Shown piece by piece: positions 5,278-9,829 of a stretch of DNA of 20,613 nt; positions within the stretch are counted from its first letter, which is position 1, and every line of letters begins with the position of its first letter. The stretch is taken from positions 1-20,613 of IMG/VR virus record IMGVR_UViG_3300047552_000237; one strand, written 5' to 3'. The notes beneath the pieces were generated by a model. That model was not told where the DNA came from, searched no databases, and saw only the letters and a list, made by a program, of their open reading frames with translations. Origin of the DNA: a virus. A program made the position numbers and the translations under genes.

Positions 5278-5386
5278 GTTTTAGGTTAGTTACAGCAAAA
5301 ATTAATGCACTGTCAATGGTTGACAATTTTCTTTCTACGAAAACGTTTGTGGGTTCGATCCCCACTGCAAAACAACTAGCCTGTTG
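5278..5386 (+). ncRNA. end-paired element C (Arg-TCT-like tRNA core)
   Basis: P1 AGGTTAG (5283-5289)/CTAGCCT (5376-5382, one G-U), motif TTACAGCAA, GTTG at 5383-5386. The insert holds a tRNA-like core in normal order: D-like hairpin GTC-AATGGTT-GAC, anticodon-type arm TTTTC-TTTCTAC-GAAAA (loop reads TCT), T-arm GTGGG-TTCGATC-CCCAC (5349-5365), then TGCAAAAC. The upstream acceptor strand TAATGCA matches at only five of seven positions and there is no CCA. A proper tRNA-Arg(TCT) exists at 7671. Confidence 0.6.
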
Positions 5387-5392
5387 AATTAT

Positions 5393-5469
5393 GTCCCTTT
5401 AGCATAACTGGATAATGTACCATCCTACGAAGTTGGGGTATGCAGGTTCGAATCCTGTGGGGGACGCCA
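5393..5469 (+). tRNA. tRNA-Arg(ACG)
   Basis: GTCCCTT/GGGGGAC acceptor, loop CTACGAA on CCATC/GTTGG, T-loop TTCG, discriminator G, CCA encoded. A34 is normal for this bacterial tRNA (inosine). Confidence 0.9.
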
Positions 5470-5680
5470 AGTTTTAGGATACTTTCAGCAACATAAAATG
5501 CAATGAAAGCCTCGTGTCGGTGGTGCAAATCCACCCTCCTCCACTAAACTTATTCCTGTCATATTGGTCTATGACTTGAAGAGCGTTAGGACTTAGAGTA
5601 ACCAACTAAGGAGTTCGATGAATAAGTTTAGTGGAGGAGTAGCTCAGTTAGTAGAGCAGAGTTAAAAGCGTATCCTGTTG
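5470..5680 (+). ncRNA. end-paired element D: permuted tRNA with second tRNA-like domain
   Basis: P1 AGGATAC (5476-5482)/GTATCCT (5670-5676), motif TTTCAGCAAC, GTTG 5677-5680. Permuted module: T-arm GGTGG-TGCAAAT-CCACC (5519-5535), acceptor 3' strand CTCCTCC (5536-5542), acceptor 5' strand GGAGGAG (5633-5639, perfect pairing), TA, then a canonical D-arm GCTC..GAGC (5642-5657). The acceptor helix continues as a perfect 20-bp duplex (5536-5555 with 5620-5639) into an inner domain with D-like arm GTCAT-ATTGGTCT-ATGAC and hairpin CTTAG/CTAAG. This gives a dumbbell of two tRNA-like folds sharing one helix. I see no convincing anticodon arm. Confidence 0.7.
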
Positions 5681-5685
5681 ATTAT

Positions 5686-5775
5686 GGAGATATGGTCGAG
5701 TCTGGTTTATGGCACCTGTCTAGAAAACAGGCAACCCGAAAGGGTTCGTGGGTTCAAATCCTACTATCTCCGCCA
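5686..5775 (+). tRNA. tRNA-Ser(AGA)
   Basis: GGAGATA/TATCTCC acceptor, loop CTAGAAA on CCTGT/ACAGG, class-II variable arm (AACCCGAAAGGGTT), discriminator G, CCA encoded. A34 in a Ser tRNA is rare in bacteria. Confidence 0.88.
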
Positions 5776-5780
5776 ATTAT

Positions 5781-5897
5781 GCCGCTGTCGTCTAATGGTT
5801 AGGACACTTAAAAAGGTGAACCTGTCAAGGTTACGTTCAGCATATCAAATTCCATGTCAAGGAAGAGATCTAGGTTCGAATCCTAGCAGTGGCGCCA
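5781..5897 (+). tRNA. tRNA-Asp(GTC) with ~43-nt insertion between D-arm and anticodon arm
   Basis: 117 nt with CCA. GCCGCTG/CAGTGGC acceptor, D-arm 5790-5805, T-arm CTAGG-TTCGAAT-CCTAG. The arm with correct spacing to the T-arm is TTCC-ATGTCAA-GGAA (5850-5864; anticodon GTC). Between D-arm and this arm lie TTAAAAAG, AACCT (5819-5823), GTCA tetraloop, AGGTT (5828-5832), AC, then GTTCAGCATATCAAA. These are the same AAAAG, P1-type helix and UUCAGCA motif as elements A-I, but in unpermuted order with the helix closed by a tetraloop. Removing ~43 nt would leave a 75-nt tRNA with a 5-bp CTTCC/GGAAG anticodon stem. A normal tRNA-Asp exists at 8663. Confidence 0.7.
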
Positions 5898-5898
5898 A

Positions 5899-6000
5899 GT
5901 TTTAGGTTATTTGCAGCAAACAAAATTCATAGGTTCGACTCCTATATTACTCACCAAAATCCGAGTGATTGCATGGCGCAAACAAGATAACCTGTTGTTT
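5899..6000 (+). ncRNA. end-paired element E: permuted tRNA-like RNA with internal CCA
   Basis: P1 AGGTTAT (5904-5910)/ATAACCT (5987-5993), motif TTGCAGCAAAC, GTTGTTT after the 3' strand (AAAC/GTTT pairing possible). Insert order: T-arm ATAGG-TTCGACT-CCTAT (5929-5945), acceptor 3' strand ATTACTC (5946-5952), A73, CCA (5954-5956), six-nt linker, acceptor 5' strand GAGTGAT (5963-5969, all 7 pair with one G-U), small D-like hairpin TGC-ATGGC-GCA, AACAAG, P1'. There is no anticodon arm. The internal A-CCA followed by the 5' acceptor strand is the clearest sign of permutation. Confidence 0.7.
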
Positions 6001-6024
6001 AACTTTAATATGAAAGGGCACGTT

Positions 6025-6579
6025 ATGCCAAGTGTATTCTTAACAAGCGATACGCACTTTGGTCACGTTGGTGTGACGAAGTTCTTGCGTGAAGATGGTA
6101 CCAAGTTACGTCCATGGGACTCCGTTGAAGAAATGGATGAAGCCATGGTTAAGGCTTGGAACGAAACTGTAAAACCAACTGACAAGGTTTACCACTTAGG
6201 TGACGTTGTCATTAACCGTAAAGCATTAAGCATCTTACATCGTTTGAACGGTGATAAGGTCTTGATCAAAGGCAACCACGATATCTTCCGCTTAGAGGAA
6301 TACACTAAGCACTTCAGAGATATTCGTTCAAGCCACGTGATGAATGGAATCATCTTGACTCACATTCCTGTTCACACTTCACAGTTGTATCGTTTTGGTT
6401 GCAACATCCATGGTCACTTACACTCTAACAGAGTAATGACTGATGATGGTTTTGTTGACCCTCGTTACTTCTCTGTCTGCGTTGAACAAACTGATTTCAA
6501 GCCTATATTATTTGAAGACGTTATACAGCGTATCAAAGATCAAGGTGGAACAGTTGGATTCAAGAATGGTAACTATTAA
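6025..6579 (+). CDS. calcineurin-like metallophosphoesterase
   Basis: 184 residues from ATG 6025; GAAAGGG upstream supports this start over ATG 6010. All family metal motifs are present: SDTHFGH (D9, H11, H14), LGDVV, KGNHD, LTHIPVH and NIHGHLH. These build a di-metal phosphohydrolase active site. Small phage members act on nucleotides, nucleic-acid ends or phosphoproteins; the substrate cannot be told. The gene begins just downstream of the P1' strand and GTTG of element E, so the element forms its 5' leader. It is followed immediately by tRNA-Ser(GCT). Confidence 0.9.
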   Translation: MPSVFLTSDTHFGHVGVTKFLREDGTKLRPWDSVEEMDEAMVKAWNETVKPTDKVYHLGDVVINRKALSILHRLNGDKVLIKGNHDIFRLEEYTKHFRDIRSSHVMNGIILTHIPVHTSQLYRFGCNIHGHLHSNRVMTDDGFVDPRYFSVCVEQTDFKPILFEDVIQRIKDQGGTVGFKNGNY

Positions 6580-6580
6580 T

Positions 6581-6670
6581 GGAGAGTGGGCAGGATGGTA
6601 ATGCAGCGGTTTGCTAAACCGTAGATCTCAGGAATGAGGTCAGTGGGTTCGATTCCCACACTCTCCGCCA
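6581..6670 (+). tRNA. tRNA-Ser(GCT)
   Basis: GGAGAGT/ACTCTCC acceptor, loop TTGCTAA on CGGT/ACCG, class-II variable arm (GATCTCAGGAATGAGGTC), discriminator G, CCA encoded. Confidence 0.92.
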
Positions 6671-6680
6671 ATTGTAATGT

Positions 6681-6763
6681 AGAGTCGCTCTCTACCGCAG
6701 ACGTAAGCGAAATGCGTGACAGTCGAGGAGAGACCCGAGCCAAATTCAAAAGCAACCGACTCT
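6681..6763 (+). ncRNA. structured spacer RNA closed by a P1-like helix
   Basis: AGAGTCG (6681-6687) pairs with CGACTCT (6757-6763), matching the AGRNNNN/NNNNYCT pattern. It is preceded by AAAAGCAAC on the 3' side but lacks the TTYAGCAA motif and GTTG tail. CTCTC/GAGAG and CGCA/TGCG helices can form inside; GTAGAG/CTCTAC is an alternative hairpin at the 5' end. It may be a diverged member of the end-paired family. Confidence 0.4.
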
Positions 6764-6803
6764 GAAAATGCGATTTTAATAAATAGTTGCATAGGAGGGT
6801 TTT

Positions 6804-7286
6804 ATGGGTGCTAATCAATATTCTTACGGCAAGAAAATGTCTGACGAAACTAAGAAGAAGTTGTCGGATGCTAGTAAGAAACAAGTTTGGAGTGAAGAGC
6901 GAAAACGCTTACACTCTGAGAGAATGAAAAAAGTGGTCGCTTCTAAACCAGAGTCTTATTCTTCTGGTAATAGAGGCAGGGTTAAACGAATAGAGTATGA
7001 TGGTATCTCATTTCAAGGTAAATGGGAACTATACTTCTACCAATGGTGTAAGGCTAATGATGTTGATATAAAGAAGTGTAATGAATGGTTCGAGTATGAA
7101 TGGAATGGGGTGCGAAAGTATTTCCCAGATTTCTATCTACCAGAACATAATGTATATGTTGAAGTCAAAGGATATAAAACTGAAAGAGATGAGGCTAAAT
7201 GGTCTCAATTTCCGAAGAAGTTATTAGTCGTTGACAAGAAAGATATACCAAAACTTCTTGATAACACATATAAGTTGGGTCTATAG
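6804..7286 (+). CDS. free-standing homing-type endonuclease: NUMOD3 + PD-(D/E)XK
   Basis: 160 residues. Residues ~8-45 (GKKMSDETKKKLSDASKKQVWSEERKRLHSERMKKV) are NUMOD3-like DNA-binding helices as in intron and seg-type homing enzymes. Residues ~68-125 match a PD-(D/E)XK nuclease: FQGKWELYFYQWC, then P108-D109 in YFPDFYLPEH and E120-V-K122-G. This resembles phage homing nucleases that cut and spread into intergenic sites. Ribosome site AGGAGGG is strong. The TAG stop (7284-7286) lies inside tRNA-Met 7277-7351, so the gene is wedged between tRNAs, as expected for a mobile insertion in the array. Confidence 0.82.
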   Translation: MGANQYSYGKKMSDETKKKLSDASKKQVWSEERKRLHSERMKKVVASKPESYSSGNRGRVKRIEYDGISFQGKWELYFYQWCKANDVDIKKCNEWFEYEWNGVRKYFPDFYLPEHNVYVEVKGYKTERDEAKWSQFPKKLLVVDKKDIPKLLDNTYKLGL

Positions 7287-7351
7287 CTCAAGGGTAGAGC
7301 AGCGAACTCATAATTCGTTGGTTACAGGTTCGAACCCTGTTGGACCCACCA
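7277..7351 (+). tRNA. tRNA-Met(CAT) copy 2 (or Ile2)
   Basis: GGGTCTA/TGGACCC acceptor, loop CTCATAA on GCGAA/TTCGT, T-loop TTCGAAC, CCA encoded. Its first 10 nt overlap the endonuclease gene. Confidence 0.9.
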
Positions 7352-7352
7352 T

Positions 7353-7429
7353 GCGGATGTGACGGAATTGGTATACGTGCTAGACTCAAAATCTAGATTC
7401 TGCGAGTTCGAGTCTCGCCATCCGTACCA
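7353..7429 (+). tRNA. tRNA-Leu(CAA), short variable loop
   Basis: GCGGATG/CATCCGT acceptor, Leu-type D-arm (GACGGAATTGGTATACGTGC), loop CTCAAAA on CTAGA/TCTAG, CCA encoded. The variable region is only ~5 nt, not the long class-II arm. Confidence 0.88.
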
Positions 7430-7435
7430 GATAAT

Positions 7436-7509
7436 GTAGGTGGAGCCAGATGGTCGGGCACTGGATTGCAAACCCATGGAAGCAGGTTCGATTCCTGTCA
7501 CCTACTCCA
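7436..7509 (+). tRNA. tRNA-Cys(GCA)
   Basis: GTAGGTG/CACCTAC acceptor, loop TTGCAAA, T-arm GCAGG-TTCGATT-CCTGT, discriminator T (U73, as expected for Cys), CCA encoded. Confidence 0.9.
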
Positions 7510-7539
7510 AAAAATATTTGATAAAAAGTCAAAAATCGC

Positions 7540-7568
7540 TTTACTTTTATTCATGATCGTAGTATAAT
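7540..7568 (+). promoter_or_regulatory. internal promoter of tRNA array (TTTACT/TATAAT)
   Basis: TTTACT 7540-7545, TATAAT 7563-7568, 17-nt spacer, directly upstream of tRNA-Leu(TAA). Confidence 0.75.
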
Positions 7569-7579
7569 TAATGTAATGA

Positions 7580-7664
7580 GCGAGTATGGAGAAATTGGTA
7601 AACTCATCAGACTTAAAATCTGACGTCGAAAGGCTTGACGGTTCGAGTCCGTCTACTCGCACCA
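7580..7664 (+). tRNA. tRNA-Leu(TAA)
   Basis: GCGAGTA/TACTCGC acceptor, loop CTTAAAA on TCAGA/TCTGA, class-II variable arm (CGTCGAAAGGCTT), CCA encoded. Confidence 0.92.
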
Positions 7665-7670
7665 AGTTTT

Positions 7671-7746
7671 GTCCCGTTAGCTCAGTGGATAGAGCATCGG
7701 TCTTCTACACCGTGGGTCGGGAGTTCGAATCTCTCACGGGACGCCA
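7671..7746 (+). tRNA. tRNA-Arg(TCT)
   Basis: GTCCCGT/ACGGGAC acceptor, D-arm GCTCAGTGGATAGAGC, loop CTTCTAC on TCGGT/ACCGT, discriminator G, CCA encoded. Confidence 0.93.
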
Positions 7747-7756
7747 AAAATAAAAC

Positions 7757-7785
7757 TTGACTTTAATTCAAGTTTGTAGTATAAT
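7757..7785 (+). promoter_or_regulatory. promoter (TTGACT/TATAAT)
   Basis: TTGACT 7757-7762, TATAAT 7780-7785, 17-nt spacer. The -35 is embedded in an inverted repeat ACTTGA/TCAAGT, a possible operator. It drives the structured RNA that follows. Confidence 0.75.
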
Positions 7786-7791
7786 TAATGT

Positions 7792-7920
7792 TGTTAAGTT
7801 AGTTCTTAAAGACCTTTCTAAGTCACTACGTGGAGTCGGGTGCATAAGGCAATTTTAGGGGAATCGCTGGAAGAGTGATTCGGTTAGAGTTGCGTTGGGA
7901 TAGTTAGGGGCAGACTCTAC
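7792..7920 (+). ncRNA. promoter-driven structured RNA, function unknown
   Basis: After a TTAAG/CTTAA leader hairpin, GTGGAGTC (7830-7837) pairs with GACTCTAC (7913-7920). Inside, GCAATTTTAG (7849-7858) pairs with TTAGAGTTGC (7884-7893, three G-U), enclosing GAATCGC-TGGAAGA-GTGATTC (7861-7881). This is a single long rod with a 7-nt terminal loop, with no ORF and no tRNA arms. The next gene is tRNA-Glu copy 2, so it could be a leader or an independent RNA. Confidence 0.5.
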
Positions 7921-7925
7921 AATTT

Positions 7926-8001
7926 GCACGATTCGTCTATCGGTTTAGGACACCAGCCTTTCACGTTGGTAAGACGGGTTCGATTCCCGTATCGTGTACC
8001 A
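7926..8001 (+). tRNA. tRNA-Glu(TTC) copy 2
   Basis: GCACGAT/ATCGTGT acceptor (1:72 G-U), loop CTTTCAC on CCAGC/GTTGG, T-arm ACGGG-TTCGATT-CCCGT, CCA encoded. Confidence 0.92.
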
Positions 8002-8089
8002 TATCAAAACGCTAAAGCGTTGGTGGTGTGACGGATTATCAAACGATTGCTTCCCACATGCAGGAGTTGTAGATAATGCGTTTTGATAT
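8001..8089 (+). ncRNA. RNA closed by 12-bp terminal helix
   Basis: ATATCAAAACGC (8001-8012) is perfectly complementary to GCGTTTTGATAT (8078-8089). An alternative local hairpin AACGC-TAAA-GCGTT can form at the 5' end. Inside, ATTATC/GATAAT pairs. It abuts the CCA of tRNA-Glu. No ORF and no T-arm. It belongs to the hyper-extended-helix set. Confidence 0.5.
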
Positions 8090-8141
8090 GGTAAATGTTA
8101 TCTGCAGGTAGCATCCATGCTGGAGAGTAATTAACTTCAGG

Positions 8142-8223
8142 AACTCGTAGTCTTCTAATTTGGTAAGAAAGCCTCGTTATGGAGGTTAATGTTGGTTCGA
8201 TTCCATCCTACAATGAGTTTGCA
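8142..8223 (+). tRNA. degenerate tRNA-like gene, anticodon unclear
   Basis: Acceptor AACTCGT (8142-8148)/ATGAGTT (8213-8219), D-like arm TCTT-CTAATTTGGT-AAGA, arm CCTC-GTTATG-GAGG with a 6-nt loop, T-like TTGG-TTCGATT-CCAT followed by five extra bases, and GCA instead of CCA. No U8. It is probably a decayed tRNA or tRNA mimic. The upstream 8090-8141 contains AGCAT/ATGCT but no gene. Confidence 0.4.
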
Positions 8224-8230
8224 TAATTAG

Positions 8231-8472
8231 ATTTTATACGCATGACACTTCACTGTCAGCAAGAGAAAGTCACGCTACAAAGGTTTCTTCGAAGGACTGA
8301 TGTAGTAGAAGGGGATGGGTTCAACTCCCAACCGATCGGAAGATCGGGGCAGATTGGTTGCTAACTGGACAAGTATCCCAAGTGACGTACCGAGTCCTGG
8401 TCGACCTTGTATAAACAGGTGAATGGTATCAATAACGATGGTGATACAATGAGGTTGTCAGTCGTATAAAAT
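8231..8472 (+). ncRNA. large end-paired RNA J with permuted tRNA module and GNRA-capped acceptor
   Basis: Closed by ATTTTATACG (8231-8240)/CGTATAAAAT (8463-8472), with TGACA/TGTCA just inside. Inner helix TTCACTG (8249-8255)/CAATGAG (8447-8453) is followed by CAGCAA on the 5' side and GTTG on the 3' side, a diverged version of the P1 motif. Permuted module: CTACA/TGTAG arm, T-arm TGGG-TTCAACT-CCCA (8316-8330), CCGATC/GATCGG acceptor-like stem capped by GGAA (8332-8347), D-arm GCA-GATTGGT-TGC (8349-8361). Further hairpins follow (GGAC/GTCC; ACC.TGT/ACAGGT; GTATCA/TGATAC). It recalls the tRNA-like domain of YrlA-type bacterial Y RNAs. Confidence 0.6.
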
Positions 8473-8475
8473 TTT

Positions 8476-8560
8476 GGAGATGTAGGAAAATTGGTAACCC
8501 CAGTGGACTGTAAATCCGCCGCCTCTGGCACTGTGTGTTCGACTCACACCGTCTCCACCA
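8476..8560 (+). tRNA. tRNA-Tyr(GTA)
   Basis: GGAGATG/CGTCTCC acceptor, loop CTGTAAA on GTGGA/TCCGC, long variable arm (CGCCTCTGGCACT), CCA encoded. Confidence 0.92.
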
Positions 8561-8565
8561 ATTTT

Positions 8566-8656
8566 GGACTTGATGTGTCAATTGCCTGCTGCTGGCATGA
8601 AATTCCCTAACAGCATAGGGGAAAGAAGTGGGTTAGATTCCCATTGTTGTCCACCA
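8566..8656 (+). tRNA. degenerate tRNA-like gene ending in CCA
   Basis: Ends are GGAC..GTCC-A-CCA with a T-arm-like GTGGG-TTAGATT-CCCAT, a hairpin TGCC-TGCTGCT-GGCA, and a strong hairpin CCCTA/TAGGG whose loop (ACAGCA) is not a normal anticodon loop. The acceptor pairs at only four positions. Likely a decayed or non-decoding tRNA. Confidence 0.4.
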
Positions 8657-8662
8657 TTCCAT

Positions 8663-8737
8663 GGTCTCAAAGTGTTCATGGACGCACGTAGCACTGTCAC
8701 TGCTAAAGAGGGGGATCGTTACCCCCTGGGACCGCCA
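8663..8737 (+). tRNA. tRNA-Asp(GTC)
   Basis: GGTCTCA/TGGGACC acceptor, D-arm GTG..CAC, loop CTGTCAC on TAGCA/TGCTA, T-arm GGGGG-ATCGTTA-CCCCC (A54/T58), discriminator G, CCA encoded. Position 8 is A rather than U. Confidence 0.88.
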
Positions 8738-8799
8738 GTTTTAGGATTCTTTCAGCAACTTTAAATCTTTTTGGAATAAAGAAAAAGCGAATCCTGTTG
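8738..8799 (+). ncRNA. end-paired element F (minimal, anticodon-type loop GGA)
   Basis: The smallest copy. P1 AGGATTC (8743-8749)/GAATCCT (8789-8795); TTTCAGCAAC follows the 5' strand; AAAAGC precedes the 3' strand; CAAC (8756-8759) can pair with GTTG (8796-8799). The insert is a 17-nt arm TCTTT-TTGGAAT-AAAGA, like the anticodon arm in element A. It lies in the leader of the gene at 8814. Confidence 0.65.
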
Positions 8800-8813
8800 A
8801 TTTTGGAGATACT

Positions 8814-9572
8814 ATGAAAGTTTATATCGGTAAACATGTTGATTGGTTTGGTCCATATCAACTAGCTGAGGCTCTGTGTTTCTGGGCTAAAGATGTTCAG
8901 GATGAATATGGTTTCAAACGCAAACCTGAATGGGTGCATAAGTTTGGTGAGTTTCTTGCTCATGGCTTTGCTCCCGAGGAAGATAATAAACCACGTAGAC
9001 TCCGTAGAAACAAAGATCGTCCTGAGACTTTCTTGTATAAGTTTTTGAATTGGGTTCATTCTAAGAAGAAGCGAATCCATTATGTAAAGATTGATAAATA
9101 CGATTGCTGGAATATTGATAGCACTCTTGCTCCCATTATTCTGCCATTGTTGAAGCAACTTCGTTCGAATCGTATGGGTTCAGCGTATGTTGACCTCGAT
9201 GATGTACCAGAAGATCTTCGTCGTATCAGTCATCAAGATTATGATAGTCAAAAAACATTTGACTTCTACCACGAAGATAAGGTAGAATATGATTTAGTAG
9301 AGAAGCGTTGGAGTTATGTGTTGGATGAAATGATTTTTGCATTCGAACATAAGATTGACGATTCTTGGGAAGATGAATTTCGTAGTGGCGAGTTTGACAC
9401 TTACATGGAACCCTGTGAGTTCGATGATGAAGGTAAACCAAAACTATATAAAATGATGCATGGTCCTGATCATACATATGAGTGTGATTATGAAGGTATG
9501 CGAAAAGTGCATGATAGAATACAAAATGGTTTCAGACTGTTTGGTAAGTATTACCAAAATCTCTGGGACTAA
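8814..9572 (+). CDS. conserved phage protein of unknown function
   Basis: 252 residues. It begins MKVYIGKHVDWFGPYQLAE and has the block YDCWNIDSTLAPIILPLLKQLRSN followed by VDLDDVPEDL and WSYVLDEMIFAF. I recall the same arrangement (WGPYQ; W-x-x-D-x-TLAPIILPMLKQL; DVP; VLDEMIWAF) in uncharacterised proteins of T4-like marine and freshwater phages. The C-terminal half is very acidic (DSWEDEFRSGEFDTYMEPCEFDDEG). There is no signal, membrane segment or catalytic motif I can name. Ribosome site TGGAGAT precedes the start, and element F forms the leader. Confidence 0.8.
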   Translation: MKVYIGKHVDWFGPYQLAEALCFWAKDVQDEYGFKRKPEWVHKFGEFLAHGFAPEEDNKPRRLRRNKDRPETFLYKFLNWVHSKKKRIHYVKIDKYDCWNIDSTLAPIILPLLKQLRSNRMGSAYVDLDDVPEDLRRISHQDYDSQKTFDFYHEDKVEYDLVEKRWSYVLDEMIFAFEHKIDDSWEDEFRSGEFDTYMEPCEFDDEGKPKLYKMMHGPDHTYECDYEGMRKVHDRIQNGFRLFGKYYQNLWD

Positions 9573-9579
9573 AGATAAT

Positions 9580-9654
9580 GCCTCGTTAACTCAGCGGTAG
9601 AGTAGCTCCCTTACAAGGAGACGGTCGGCGGTTCAATCCCGTCACAAGGTACCA
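9580..9654 (+). tRNA. tRNA-Val(TAC)
   Basis: GCCTCGT/ACAAGGT acceptor (5:68 C:A), loop CTTACAA on GCTCC/GGAGA, T-loop TTCAATC, CCA encoded. Confidence 0.9.
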
Positions 9655-9660
9655 AATTAT

Positions 9661-9740
9661 TGCGGGATAGGGGAGTCTGGTCGTCCCCGCTAGTCTCATA
9701 AGCTAGAGATCGTGTGGTTCAAATCCCACTCCCGCAACCA
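9661..9740 (+). tRNA. tRNA-Met(CAT), initiator-like
   Basis: Overall similar to tRNA-fMet, with AGATCGT before the T-arm and TTCAAAT T-loop, ending CCCGCAACCA. However, 1:72 is a T:A pair rather than C x A, and the anticodon stem (CTAGT/GCTAG) lacks the three G-C pairs of initiators. Loop CTCATAA, CCA encoded. It is probably an initiator-derived tRNA that no longer has full initiator identity. Confidence 0.88.
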
Positions 9741-9811
9741 GTTTTAGAATCGGTTCAGCAACACAAAAGCATCAAACTTGTAATTTGAAAACGCAAAAAA
9801 CGATTCTGTTG
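9741..9811 (+). ncRNA. end-paired element G (anticodon-type loop TGT)
   Basis: P1 AGAATCG (9746-9752)/CGATTCT (9801-9807), GTTCAGCAAC, and CAAC 9759-9762 with GTTG 9808-9811. The insert is a perfect 17-nt arm TCAAA-CTTGTAA-TTTGA (9772-9788), a tRNA-Thr(TGT)-type anticodon stem-loop, with no other tRNA part. It forms the leader of the gene at 9830. Confidence 0.65.
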
Positions 9812-9829
9812 TTTTATTAAGGATTAATT

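Noticed and set aside
5470-5680. Two-piece (permuted) tmRNA
   Set aside because: Permuted order fits, but no tag-peptide frame, no tRNA-Ala-type G3:U70 acceptor and no tmRNA pseudoknots were found.
5781-5897. Group I or II intron in tRNA-Asp
   Set aside because: The insertion is only ~43 nt and lacks P3/P7 or domain V elements; the position (D-arm/anticodon arm) is also atypical.
8564-8764. 66-codon open frame on the + strand
   Set aside because: It runs across a degenerate tRNA, tRNA-Asp and element F, has no ribosome site and the peptide has no protein-like pattern.
9661-9740. Calling this tRNA an initiator fMet
   Set aside because: It resembles fMet but has a paired 1:72 and lacks the three G-C pairs of the anticodon stem.
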